Shown here: positions 29,628-38,523 of the stretch, one piece after another
Layout of the letters: every line of letters starts with the position of its first letter
Numbering within the stretch: the first letter of the stretch is position 1
NCBI GenBank assembly: GCA_963720705.1
Contig: CAVRGJ010000005.1
Location: 675,456-739,455 of the forward strand
DNA: 64,000 nucleotides
Source of the DNA: DASWJZ01 sp963720705
GTDB lineage: Bacteria > Pseudomonadota > Alphaproteobacteria > Rhizobiales > Afifellaceae
Direction of reading: 5' to 3'
Made by a program: the position numbers and the translations under genes
The notes under the pieces: generated by a model
What the model was told of the DNA's origin: nothing
Seen by the model: only the letters and a program-made list of their open reading frames with translations
The model's database searches: none

Positions 29628-31397
29628 TCAGGCTGCGCCGGCGCGCGCCTTCGCGAGCCGCCGCTCCTGCGCGACGTAGGCCTGCGCCTCGCCGGTCTGG
29701 AACATGTCGAGGCGCTCGCTCTCGTCGTCCTCCACCGGCGTCAGCGCCAGATCGCGATAAGTGCGGTTGGCGGGATCGCGCTTGATTGCCTTGTAGCGCC
29801 GATACATCCGGCCCCACAGCCACAGCCAGCGGAACTGATTGACGAGCGTCGCCGTCAGGAAGCGCGGGTAGAAGGTGAGTGCGGGCTCAATGGGCATGCC
29901 GGAACGGCGGTCGCGGCGGTGCTTCATGCGCACGAAGCCGGTTTCGAGCGGATGCAGGCGCTCGATCTTGATCGAGCCGATGAACCAGTTCAGCACGAAA
30001 AGCACCTTTCCGGCGCTGTTTCCGGTCGCCACTGCGCGGCGCATGACGCGCTCGACGTGCTCGTCGGAATAGTAGGTCTCCCACGCCTTCCAATAGGTCT
30101 GCTCCCATTCCTCCTTCGACATTGTGGGATGGCCGGTGACCGCGTGGTTCAGGTCATACTTGTTCAGGTCGGGATCCATCCACACGCCCTTGTCGAAGAG
30201 CTTCTTGTGGTCCTCCGAACCGGGCAGCGGCGTCAGGAAGAAGAATTCCAGAAGATCGATCGGCAGTTCACGCTGCGCAGTCTTAATGTCGCGCTCGATG
30301 CGCTCCGGCGTATCGTTCGGGAAGCCGAGTATGTAGCCGCAATAGGTGATGACACCCGCTTCTTTCCAGGCGAGCAGCATCTTGCGGTATTCGGTGATCT
30401 TGTTCTGCTTCTTCTTTGCGGCTGCGAGGTTGTCGGGGCTGATGTTCTCAAGCCCGATGAAGACGCGGCGGACGCCGGCGCGCGCCGCTTTCTCGATGAA
30501 GTTCGGGTGCTTGTGGCAGAGCGTGTCGACCTGGATGATGAGGGAGAGATCGACGCCGCGGTTCTCGCGGATCTCGATCAACCGGTCGAAGATCAGCTCC
30601 CAGTCCTTGTTGCGGGCGAAATTGTCATCGGTGATGAAGAAGCGCCTGATGCCGCGCTGCGCATTCGCCATCACGATGCGCTCGACGTCGTCGGCGGAGC
30701 GGCGGCGCGACTTCCGGCCCTGCACGTTGATGATGGTGCAGAACGAGCACTGGAACGGGCAACCGCGGCCGGCGTCGAAGCTGGTGTTGGCGCCGTAGGT
30801 GCGCCTCACAACGTCGGCAGGAAGATGCGGGATCGGCACGCGCTCGATGCCGGGAAGATCGGCCATGAAATTGTAGATCGGCTTCAGCCGGTCGTTGGCG
30901 GCGTCGGTCAGCACCTGTTCGAGCCGCCCTTCCTCAGCCTCGCCGGCGAAGACGAAGGCACCGAGATCGAGCGCCTTTTGCACATCGGAGTCGATTTCCG
31001 GCAGCATCGAGAGCGTGCCGGAGACGTGGAAGCCGCCGATCCCGACGATGACGCCGAGCTTGCGGAAGGTGCGCGTCAGGTCGAGAGCGCGCGGGAACTG
31101 GTTCGACTGCACGCCGACCAGCATCACCATGCCGGAGCCCGCTGCGCGGACATCGCGGGCGATCGTCTCGGGGCGGACGCGGCGGTTGGCCTCGTCGATC
31201 GCGTCGATGTCCAGGGCAATGTCGGCGCCGAGAACGCGCTTCTCGGCGCATTCGGCGGCGAGCCCGTAGAGGCAGGCGAGCGAGTTCGCCGGAATTGGCG
31301 AGCGGAGCCACTGGATGACGTAGCCGTCGTCGTCGTAGTGCGACGGCTTGATCAGGACCAGCCGGAAGCGGCCGACCGTATGCGGCGGCGCAAGCAT
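29628..31397 (-). CDS. B12-binding domain radical SAM protein
   Basis: A 589-residue enzyme with an N-terminal cobalamin-binding Rossmann-like region (residues about 1-190) and a radical SAM core. The [4Fe-4S] triad is in GRGCPFQCSFC, the CxxxCxxC motif. SAM-binding segments such as FFITDDNFARN and RVFIGLENIS follow. The last 110 residues include helices near LNWFIGSIKIERLHP. Such enzymes methylate or rearrange lipids or hopanoids and other unreactive carbons; the substrate is unknown. ATG 31397 with GGGAAC upstream is preferred to the 34-residue-longer start. Confidence 0.9.
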   Translation of the reverse strand: MLAPPHTVGRFRLVLIKPSHYDDDGYVIQWLRSPIPANSLACLYGLAAECAEKRVLGADIALDIDAIDEANRRVRPETIARDVRAAGSGMVMLVGVQSNQFPRALDLTRTFRKLGVIVGIGGFHVSGTLSMLPEIDSDVQKALDLGAFVFAGEAEEGRLEQVLTDAANDRLKPIYNFMADLPGIERVPIPHLPADVVRRTYGANTSFDAGRGCPFQCSFCTIINVQGRKSRRRSADDVERIVMANAQRGIRRFFITDDNFARNKDWELIFDRLIEIRENRGVDLSLIIQVDTLCHKHPNFIEKAARAGVRRVFIGLENISPDNLAAAKKKQNKITEYRKMLLAWKEAGVITYCGYILGFPNDTPERIERDIKTAQRELPIDLLEFFFLTPLPGSEDHKKLFDKGVWMDPDLNKYDLNHAVTGHPTMSKEEWEQTYWKAWETYYSDEHVERVMRRAVATGNSAGKVLFVLNWFIGSIKIERLHPLETGFVRMKHRRDRRSGMPIEPALTFYPRFLTATLVNQFRWLWLWGRMYRRYKAIKRDPANRTYRDLALTPVEDDESERLDMFQTGEAQAYVAQERRLAKARAGAA

Positions 31398-31554
31398 CAG
31401 TTCCCGTCCTTCGGCACAAGACCGCGCGGCCCAGAGGCAGGTCGGCGCATGCTCGGCTCGCAGAAGCGGTCCATTTTTTGACCTGTGGAGCTTTCTCAAT
31501 CGGACGCAAAACGGTTAGAGGGAGGCGCCGATTGGCGCAAGGAGCAAGACACGG

Positions 31555-32295
31555 GTGCAGACCGTCATTTGCATGAAATGGGGCAAGGCCTACGGGGTCG
31601 AATACGCCAACACGCTGCATTCCATGGTCAAGCGCAACACCGCGCGGCCGCTTCGATTCATCTGCTTCACGGACGATGCGAATGGGCTGAGCCCAGGGAT
31701 CGAGGCGTGCCCGCTCCCTCCGATCACTTTGCCGCCGTCGCACGAGTGGAAGGCGTGGCGCAAGATATCGCTCTGGCAGCGGGAGCTTGCCGGCCTTTCC
31801 GGTGACGTGCTCTTTCTCGACCTCGACGTGGTGGTGGTCGGCTCGATCGACGGTTTCTTCGATTTTGAGCCGGAGCAGACCTACTGCGTCATCGAGAACT
31901 GGACGCAGAAGGGGCAGGGGATCGGGAACACGTCGGTGTTCCGTCTTCGCGTCGGCGCACATTCAGAGGTCTATGACACGCTGATGGCCGATCCGGCCGC
32001 GGCGGTGCGCAGGACCCGCAACGGCCAGACCTTCGTCTCTCGCACGATCTCCGGCATGGCCTATTGGCCTGCCGAATGGTGTGTCAGCTTCAAGCACACG
32101 CTGATGCCGCCCTGGCCGCTGAATTTCTTCAAGGTCGCGCCACTCCCGGCCGACACGCGCGTGGTGTGCTTCACAGGCCTTCCCAACCCCGATCACGCAC
32201 GCGACGGCGTCTGGCCGAGCAAGCGGAACGAATGGTGGAAGCCGCTCTACAAACACGTTCGCCCGACGCCGTGGATCGCGGAGCACTGGCGTTGA
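31555..32295 (+). CDS. GT-A-type glycosyltransferase (small, DxD motif)
   Basis: A 246-residue protein. The metal/sugar-nucleotide DxD is in FLDLDVVVVGS near residue 90, followed by the acceptor region. The N-terminus QTVICMKWGKAYG and the segment RFICFTDDANGL recur in the gene at 35056-35790 (CVKWGSKYP, RFVCLTEDPSGL), so the two are paralogues. It probably adds one sugar of a surface glycan. The start is GTG at 31555. It begins the plus-strand glycan block; the ELM1-like gene starts 39 bp after its stop. Confidence 0.8.
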   Translation: MQTVICMKWGKAYGVEYANTLHSMVKRNTARPLRFICFTDDANGLSPGIEACPLPPITLPPSHEWKAWRKISLWQRELAGLSGDVLFLDLDVVVVGSIDGFFDFEPEQTYCVIENWTQKGQGIGNTSVFRLRVGAHSEVYDTLMADPAAAVRRTRNGQTFVSRTISGMAYWPAEWCVSFKHTLMPPWPLNFFKVAPLPADTRVVCFTGLPNPDHARDGVWPSKRNEWWKPLYKHVRPTPWIAEHWR

Positions 32296-32333
32296 CCGGC
32301 CTCTTCCAGCTGCGCGAAAACACCACGAACACA

Positions 32334-33368
32334 ATGCGCGTCCTCATCCTGTCGGATGGTGTTGCCGGGCACGACCGCTCGTCGCTTGGTATCCTGACCG
32401 CCTTGGCGAAACACCGTTCCGTCAACGCGCGCGTTCTCCCCATCCGCGAGACGCGCAGGCTTTCGCGCCGCGTGAAGCGGACACTCGCCGGACTTTTGCC
32501 GTTCGAGCTCTTCTGGAAGACCTTCTATCGGATCGGCGGGGAGGCGAGCCCGTTCAACCCGCTGCCGCTGACGCACGAAATTCCGACCGACCCGATCGAC
32601 CTCGTCATCACGACAGGTCCGCGCACGTCTGCGGCAAACATCGCGGTCGCAAGGCATCTTAAGGCGAAGAACGTCTATTTCGGCTTCTCCAAATGGCCGT
32701 CCGACGGCTTCTACACCGTGCTTCTCACATCGGAACGGCGGCGGCCGCATCCGCACCGCGCCTATACGCTGAGGCCTTCTGAGCTTGACGCCGCCGAGCT
32801 GCCGGAGGCGCGCCCGCTCGTCCGAAACGGCACCGAGCGGCACGCCGCAATCCTCTTCGGCGGGCAGTCGAAGCACTATTACTACACGATGGCCGACCTG
32901 GAGCTTCTGGCGGAGCGCATCGTGGCGCTGACGCGAGAAATACCATGGCTGAGCTGGACCCTGTTCGATTCCCGTCGCAGCCCCAAGCCGGAATTCGACC
33001 GTTTGGTGGCAGTCGTACGTGCCGTCGGGGCGCCGGTAGATTTCGTTCGCTTCGGCGAAAAGGGGCTCCTCTCGAACAACCCGGCTTTCACCTTTGACCT
33101 TGTGCTGGTCACCGCGGATTCCATGTCGATGCTCGCCGAAAGTATCGCCTCGCAGCGGCCGACCGGAATCCTCTTTGCCGACCGCTACCAGCCGCCGCAA
33201 CGCGACGCGATCGAGCATCTCGCGATGATTGCCGACAAGCGCGCCTTCCCGATCACGTTCTCCGATCTCAACGCCGAGGCTCTGCTCAAGGGCGCGGCCG
33301 GACTCGAAACGCTGCCGCACTCGCAACTCGACGCTCTCTACGAGACGGTCGCGCGCTACGGCGTCTGA
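32334..33368 (+). CDS. ELM1 (DUF1022) family glycosyltransferase-like protein
   Basis: A 344-residue protein starting MRVLILSDGVAGHDRSS, the N-terminus typical of bacterial ELM1/DUF1022 proteins. It has a GT-B look: ILFGGQSKHYYYT starts the C-terminal Rossmann domain, and VTADSMSMLAESIA is the donor-site loop. The name comes from plant mitochondrial fission factors; in bacteria such genes lie in cell-envelope glycan loci. A longer in-frame start at 32064 lies inside the previous gene and is rejected. Confidence 0.85.
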   Translation: MRVLILSDGVAGHDRSSLGILTALAKHRSVNARVLPIRETRRLSRRVKRTLAGLLPFELFWKTFYRIGGEASPFNPLPLTHEIPTDPIDLVITTGPRTSAANIAVARHLKAKNVYFGFSKWPSDGFYTVLLTSERRRPHPHRAYTLRPSELDAAELPEARPLVRNGTERHAAILFGGQSKHYYYTMADLELLAERIVALTREIPWLSWTLFDSRRSPKPEFDRLVAVVRAVGAPVDFVRFGEKGLLSNNPAFTFDLVLVTADSMSMLAESIASQRPTGILFADRYQPPQRDAIEHLAMIADKRAFPITFSDLNAEALLKGAAGLETLPHSQLDALYETVARYGV

Positions 33369-33371
33369 GGC

Positions 33372-34121
33372 TCAAGGTCTGAACGGCACGGCGTGCCGCA
33401 TGATAGGCCAAAGCTTCAGAAATGGATTGGAGTGCTCGCGGTAGCCGCGCCCGCGTGTGTTGCGGGTCTTGATCTGGCTCTTCAGCCGCGCACTTCCTCG
33501 TTCGAGCATCTCGTCTTGGATGCATACGGCCGGCACCACCTGATAACGCCGCAGCGCGAAGGCCACGGGCGATATCTTTGGCTTGAAGAGGAACACGTCG
33601 GGGATGGAGTGAAGCTCCGGCGAAGTCTCGATCAGCCGGACTGCGGCGCGCTTCGCGAGGATGTAGCCGGCGGCGCCCGGCGTTCCCGAACGCGCGCGAT
33701 AGACCCGTCGGCCGGGGGCCGCCTCGACCGGCCGCCCGCCGGAGAGGCGCATGCTGCGGTTGGCTTCGAGCCGGACCACGTCCGCTTCGGCCGGAATCCA
33801 GCTGTTCGACGCCAGGAGCGGACCGAGATCGGGCGAGACGTGAACATCGTCCTCGAACACGGCGGCCCAGGCGTCCTCCCGATCTGCGATCCGCCGCCAC
33901 GCCTCGAAGTGGCTGAGGAAGCACCCGACCTCGCCGGGGAGCCAGCCATCGGGCTTCGCAAAGATGCGATTGCGCCGGAAGTCCTCGACAATGTCCGCGG
34001 GGAGCGCAGCCCCGTCGGCAGCGGCGACGCGCTCGAACTCCACTCCGGCGCGCGCAAGCTCCCGGTGCATGTGGGCGAGCCGGTCTTCCGCGCGGTCGAG
34101 GTTGATTACGTAGGCTTTCAG
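33372..34121 (-). CDS. Glycosyltransferase family 25 (LPS biosynthesis type)
   Basis: About 249 residues. AYVINLDRAEDR at the N-terminus is the GT25 signature, and FEDDVHVSPDL supplies the acidic metal-binding motif. GEVGCFLSHFEAW and GAAGYILAKRAA are also conserved. GT25 enzymes move galactose or similar sugars onto lipopolysaccharide. There is no ATG, GTG or TTG near the conserved start; CTG at 34119-34121, preceded by GGGAG at 6-nt spacing, is the best candidate. The gene is on the minus strand among plus-strand neighbours. Confidence 0.85.
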   Translation of the reverse strand: MKAYVINLDRAEDRLAHMHRELARAGVEFERVAAADGAALPADIVEDFRRNRIFAKPDGWLPGEVGCFLSHFEAWRRIADREDAWAAVFEDDVHVSPDLGPLLASNSWIPAEADVVRLEANRSMRLSGGRPVEAAPGRRVYRARSGTPGAAGYILAKRAAVRLIETSPELHSIPDVFLFKPKISPVAFALRRYQVVPAVCIQDEMLERGSARLKSQIKTRNTRGRGYREHSNPFLKLWPIMRHAVPFRP

Positions 34122-34314
34122 CGGTGTCTCCCGATGCCTGGCAGGCGGAGAGCGACAGACTGTTGCATGGAGTTCGAAGCCTGCGCGTCTGGGCGGCGCC
34201 CGAGGCGGCCCGAATGTGGCCCAGCGCCGCTTCTGTCTCATTCCTGCGCGCATGCCGCAAGCCTTGCGGAGCGGGTGGACGGCGTCGCATGCGGGCGATA
34301 GATGGACCCGGCCC

Positions 34315-35037
34315 ATGGGGAGCACAGCCTTGAGACGCCTCGTAAATCAGCTGAAGCGCCGTATCGGCAGAACGCCGCGGCGCAAAATGCCAAGCTTCGC
34401 CGTCAATGAGGTGCTCTATCGACGCGCATTGGAGCGCTCGGCTGATTTCATCGAACCGCGCCTTTCCTCCGCCCTTCTCGTCCGGCGCGCCGAGGAGATG
34501 CGGTCCCTCGCCATGCGCCGCGTCATCGCCGAGGGCATGATCCTCGAATTCGGCGTCAACGTCGGCGACAGCATCAATCAATTTGCGGGCATTCTCTCCA
34601 AGAACCGCGATCCTCGTCCGATCTATGGCTTCGATGCCTTTTCCGGACTCTCCGAAGACTGGTTCGGGAAGGCGCTGCCAAAGGAGACCAATTTCAACCG
34701 GGGCGGAAAGGCGCCGCGCGTGCGCGACAATGTCCGCCTGGTTGTCGGCTGGCTCGACGACACGCTGAGACCGTTCCTCGATTCGAATCCCGGGCCGATC
34801 GCCTTTATGCATCTCGATATGGACACCTATTCGCCGGCGCGGACGACCCTCGAGCTTTGCCGGGAGCGACTGGTGGAGGGAACGCTCGTTCTGCTCGACG
34901 AGCACCATGGCTATCCGAATTGGGAGAACGGCGAGTTCAAGGCGCTGAACGAGATCCTGCGGCCCGACGAATACAGCTATGTCGCCTTCGCCACTCAGCA
35001 GGCGCTGATCCGGATCACGCGTCGGCTGGCGGACTGA
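34315..35037 (+). CDS. TylF/MycF-family O-methyltransferase-like protein
   Basis: A 240-residue class I SAM methyltransferase fold. The SAM-binding region is EFGVNVGDSINQFA, and FDAFSGLSEDW is the acidic loop. MHLDMDTYSPARTTLEL is the metal-binding Asp pattern, and VLLDEHHGYPNW follows. Sugar O-methylation is likely, as for TylF relatives. ATG 34315 is chosen; longer frames extend into the divergent GT25 gene. It precedes the second GT-A gene by 18 bp. Confidence 0.85.
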   Translation: MGSTALRRLVNQLKRRIGRTPRRKMPSFAVNEVLYRRALERSADFIEPRLSSALLVRRAEEMRSLAMRRVIAEGMILEFGVNVGDSINQFAGILSKNRDPRPIYGFDAFSGLSEDWFGKALPKETNFNRGGKAPRVRDNVRLVVGWLDDTLRPFLDSNPGPIAFMHLDMDTYSPARTTLELCRERLVEGTLVLLDEHHGYPNWENGEFKALNEILRPDEYSYVAFATQQALIRITRRLAD

Positions 35038-35055
35038 GGCGGTCGTCGAAGCGCG

Positions 35056-35790
35056 ATGTCAAACGGCCTCGTGGTCGCATGCGTCAAGTGGGGGAGCAAA
35101 TATCCGCCCCACTATGTGAACCGTCTCCGGAGTGCGGTGTCGCGACATCTCGCGGCGCCTCACCGCTTCGTCTGCCTGACAGAGGATCCGTCCGGGCTCA
35201 ACGACGGGATCGAGACGCTGGCGCTGCCGCCGGGCTTTGCCGGCTACTGGAACAAGATCAGTCTTTTCAAAGACGACATGTTCCCACGTGGAAGCACGGT
35301 GCTCTACCTCGACGTCGATGTTGTCATCGTCGGAGCGCTCGACTTTCTCCTGGATGATTCCGGCGGGCTCTGCGTGATCCGCGATTGGCTCACGAAATCG
35401 AACGCCTTCAACAGCTCTGTGATGCGCTTTGAGGCCGGTGCATTCGGCTTCATCTACGATCGCTTTATCGTGCGGGCCGACGAGATCGTGGCGTCGGGGC
35501 GTTACATTGGCGACCAGGATTGGATTCACGAGCAGGTCGGCGACGTCGCAAAGTCTTTCCCCGTCGGCAAGATCGTCTCCTACAAGACAGACCTTCCGTC
35601 GCACGTGATCGCGCGCGCCAAGAAGCTGGGCCTCGATCGCTTCCTGAAGGCTCCGCGGTTCATGACCGTTGCGCCGCCGCCGGGAGCGGCGATCGTGGTC
35701 TTCCACGGCAAGCCCGATCCGGAGGACGTCATGGATGCACCGTACGGACCTTGGAAGCGCGCGCCTTTCGTTAAGGAATACTGGCGATAG
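35056..35790 (+). CDS. GT-A-type glycosyltransferase, paralogue of 31555-32295
   Basis: A 244-residue protein with the DxD motif in LYLDVDVVIVGALD near residue 97. It shares the CVKWG.. start, the RFVCLTED.P.GLN segment and the C-terminal WKRAPFVKEYWR pattern with the gene at 31555-32295. It probably transfers a hexose to a surface glycan. Its ATG follows the previous stop by 18 bp. Confidence 0.8.
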   Translation: MSNGLVVACVKWGSKYPPHYVNRLRSAVSRHLAAPHRFVCLTEDPSGLNDGIETLALPPGFAGYWNKISLFKDDMFPRGSTVLYLDVDVVIVGALDFLLDDSGGLCVIRDWLTKSNAFNSSVMRFEAGAFGFIYDRFIVRADEIVASGRYIGDQDWIHEQVGDVAKSFPVGKIVSYKTDLPSHVIARAKKLGLDRFLKAPRFMTVAPPPGAAIVVFHGKPDPEDVMDAPYGPWKRAPFVKEYWR

Positions 35791-35858
35791 CGCGCTTCAG
35801 TCGTCCCGGGATGACGCGCTTGGTTGCAGGGGAAGCGAACGGCGGACTATATAGATCC

Positions 35859-36647
35859 ATGAGCCTCGCCCAGCGTCTGAAGCGGACATTCTCCGGTGGC
35901 CGCCCCGCAATTCCTGAGGCCGTCTCTGCCTTTGTTGGCATGGAGCGCCTTTATCGCTCGCCGCCCCTGACGGATGAGTTCGTATCCGCGATTCATCTGA
36001 TCGCTCCGAATTGCAGCGATTACCGGCCCACACCACGCTACCGGGATTTTTGGGAGCAATATCAGAATGCTGCTTCATGGGCCGAGTACCGGGCGCTCGA
36101 GCCGATACTCGGAGTGCTTCCGACGCCTCGGCGAGTGCTCGAGCTGGGCCCCGGGCTAGGTCGTTCGCTCGTGTTCTTCACGAAGAAGCTTGGCTGGCAG
36201 AATGTCGATATTCACGCTCTTGAAGGCAACGGCACGTCGACGAAATACACGAAGCTCGGCCCGCGCTACGAGAACTCCTTCTGCGGCAACATAAAGATAC
36301 TTACGAGCATCCTCGAGTACAACGGGATCAAGAACGTCAGCATCCACGATGCCGCCACGACCTCGCTCAAGGAACTGCCGGGCACTTTCGACCTACTTTA
36401 TTCATTCTACAGCATCGGCTTCCATTGGTCGCTGGAGTATTTCCTCGACGACCTGCTCGCCCTGATGGACGAGAAGGGTACCGCGATCTTTACGGTCCCG
36501 CCTTCGTTTGAAATCTCACCTCGGCTGGCGGAACTGCCGCACAGGCTCCTGCCGCTGCATCCCAACGCCGCTAAGGCGAACAGGCGTGACAACCTCTTCG
36601 TTCTAAGGAAATCGGCTTTCCCGGGCGGACCGGGCCTGGACAGTTGA
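35859..36647 (+). CDS. Putative sugar O-methyltransferase (class I SAM fold)
   Basis: A 262-residue protein. The N-terminal helical part (ALEPILGVLPTPRRV) leads into the SAM motif LELGPGLGRSLVF near residue 110. An acidic loop ALEGNG and the catalytic-region DLLYSFYSIGFHWSLE follow. This arrangement matches the putative-sugar O-methyltransferase group in polysaccharide loci. ATG 35859 is chosen; the 16-residue-longer start has no ribosome site. It lies between two glycosyltransferases in the same strand. Confidence 0.75.
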   Translation: MSLAQRLKRTFSGGRPAIPEAVSAFVGMERLYRSPPLTDEFVSAIHLIAPNCSDYRPTPRYRDFWEQYQNAASWAEYRALEPILGVLPTPRRVLELGPGLGRSLVFFTKKLGWQNVDIHALEGNGTSTKYTKLGPRYENSFCGNIKILTSILEYNGIKNVSIHDAATTSLKELPGTFDLLYSFYSIGFHWSLEYFLDDLLALMDEKGTAIFTVPPSFEISPRLAELPHRLLPLHPNAAKANRRDNLFVLRKSAFPGGPGLDS

Positions 36648-36684
36648 CGGGCCTCCCGGAAGCGGTTTCTCGGCGCAATCTCCA

Positions 36685-37698
36685 GTGCTCATCAGGCTCT
36701 CCTACTACCTGTCGACCGAGCCCCTCATGCGTCAGACGCCAGGCGGCGCGGGCGTCTGGAAGGGCCACCAGTTCGTCGTCAACGAACAGGCTCTCGACGA
36801 TCCGGACGTCTGGGTCGTGCTCGACGACGTGGCTGAGGAGGAGCGAGCTACGCCCAAGTCGGGCCGGGCCGTTCTCTTGACCTTCGAGCCGCCGCGGACA
36901 CGCGACTACCAGCCGGCATTCCTCGCGCAGTTCGATCTGGTGGTGAGTTGCCACAAAAACCTCCGGCATTCGAACGTGCGCACCGAATATCAGGGGCTCC
37001 CCTGGCATATCGGCATGCACAAAGGCGCGGACGCGGTCGACCGCCCGGCCTTCCGCGAAACGATGGGCTATGACGAGTTTCTCAATATGCCGATGCCGGA
37101 GAAGCCCAAGAACCTGTCAGTGATCTGCTCGATCACCTCGCGGCTTCCGGGTCACCGCGCGAGGCGCGAGTTCGTGGAAAGGCTGCAGGCGCGCCTAGGT
37201 GATGGCATCGACGTCTTCGGACGAGGCGTGCGGCCGATTCCCGACAAGACCGACGCCATCCTTCCTTACCGCTACCATGTGGTCCTGGAGAACAGCCGGC
37301 TCGAGCATTATTGGACGGAGAAGCTCTCCGACTGCTACCTCGGCTGGGCTTTACCAATCTATTGGGGATGTCCCAACATCGGCGAATACTTCTCCCCCGA
37401 GAGCATGATCGCGATCGACATCGAAAGGCCGAGAGAAGCAACCGACGCGATCGAAGCCGTCATGCGTGAACGGCTGCCGCCCGATCGCCTCGCGGCGCTC
37501 GCAGCGGCACGCGCTCTGGCGCTCGACCGCTACAACACGTTCGATGTGGCTCGCAGAGCCTGCGAATTGCTGGCCCCGACCGGGCCGCGCGAGATCGTCA
37601 TTCGACCTCAGCGAGCCTTTCGGCCGTCAAAGCTGCGTCGCAAGGCAAAGCGTGCGACGCAGAAGATCGGCACGATTCTGAGAGGAGGGCGATGGTGA
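36685..37698 (+). CDS. Glycosyltransferase family 10 (fucosyltransferase)
   Basis: A 337-residue alpha-fucosyltransferase that uses GDP-L-fucose, which gmd and fcl (46.4-48.5 kb) would make. The GT10 donor-binding motif is clear: YHVVLENSRLEHYWTEKL followed by PIYWGCPNIGEYF. The N-terminal acceptor domain includes VLLTFEPPRTRDYQP. The last 30 residues are Arg/Lys-rich, a likely membrane-association tail. It starts with GTG at 36685. Confidence 0.92.
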   Translation: MLIRLSYYLSTEPLMRQTPGGAGVWKGHQFVVNEQALDDPDVWVVLDDVAEEERATPKSGRAVLLTFEPPRTRDYQPAFLAQFDLVVSCHKNLRHSNVRTEYQGLPWHIGMHKGADAVDRPAFRETMGYDEFLNMPMPEKPKNLSVICSITSRLPGHRARREFVERLQARLGDGIDVFGRGVRPIPDKTDAILPYRYHVVLENSRLEHYWTEKLSDCYLGWALPIYWGCPNIGEYFSPESMIAIDIERPREATDAIEAVMRERLPPDRLAALAAARALALDRYNTFDVARRACELLAPTGPREIVIRPQRAFRPSKLRRKAKRATQKIGTILRGGRW

Positions 37699-37769
37699 GA
37701 CGGCATCTCTTGCCAGCGGCTTCCAATTCGAAGATATGCCGCAAATCGTCCGTTGGGTAACATCAGACA

Positions 37770-38483
37770 ATGAGATTGCGGACAATCTTGCGCTCGTGGG
37801 AGCGTCGGCGATTGCTGGCGTCGGTCAGGGACGCCGTCCCGAAATCGAAGGCGCAGCTCTATCAGGACCTTTGGGTGCTTTCCGAAACGAGGCGCAAGAA
37901 GGGAGGCTTCTTCGTCGAGATCGGGGCCTTCGACGGCGTCCGCAACAGCAATACGTTTCTGCTGGAGAAGGAGCTCGGCTGGAAGGGAATCCTCGTTGAG
38001 CCCAATCCGGACTGCCATCAACGCCTCAGACAGAACCGCTCGGCGGTCATATCGACAAAGGCGGTCTATTCGAAGCGAGGAACCGTCGAATTTCTCCGGG
38101 TCCCGGAAGACCCGGAAATGTCGAGCATCGCCGACCATGCCTTCGACGACAAGCACGCCGATCTACGCGGCGGTCACTCCGACGCTATCTCGGTGGAGAC
38201 CCTCACCCTGGAGGATCTCCTTCACGAGCATGACGCGCCCAAGACGATCGACTATATCAGCATCGACACCGAAGGGAGCGAGCTTGAGATTCTATCGACT
38301 TTCGATTTCGCCAAATACGACGTGCGCCTGATATCGGTGGAGCACAATCATCTTCGCGCCCGCGACGTGGAGACCGAGCGCCTGTTGCGGCGCGCGGGGT
38401 TCAAGCGCGTCTACCGCCACGTCTCGCGCTTCGACGCCTGGTACAAACGGGTTCGGCCCGCCGAAACGCGAGCAGAGACCTGA
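37770..38483 (+). CDS. FkbM family methyltransferase
   Basis: A 237-residue class I SAM methyltransferase. FFVEIGAFDGVRNSNT is the SAM-binding motif, LVEPNPDCHQRL the acidic loop, and YISIDTEGSELEIL the FkbM signature near residue 165. Members O-methylate sugar or other hydroxyls. Second FkbM-type gene at 60322-61463. Intact, ATG 37770. Confidence 0.92.
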   Translation: MRLRTILRSWERRRLLASVRDAVPKSKAQLYQDLWVLSETRRKKGGFFVEIGAFDGVRNSNTFLLEKELGWKGILVEPNPDCHQRLRQNRSAVISTKAVYSKRGTVEFLRVPEDPEMSSIADHAFDDKHADLRGGHSDAISVETLTLEDLLHEHDAPKTIDYISIDTEGSELEILSTFDFAKYDVRLISVEHNHLRARDVETERLLRRAGFKRVYRHVSRFDAWYKRVRPAETRAET

Positions 38484-38523
38484 CCGGCTTAGAGGCAGCG
38501 GTCGGCCGAGGGGCGGAGCAGCG

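Noticed and set aside
29919..31481. 520-residue open frame opposite the radical SAM gene
   Set aside because: Same reason: a GC-driven shadow frame with Arg/Asp/Val repeats and no motif.
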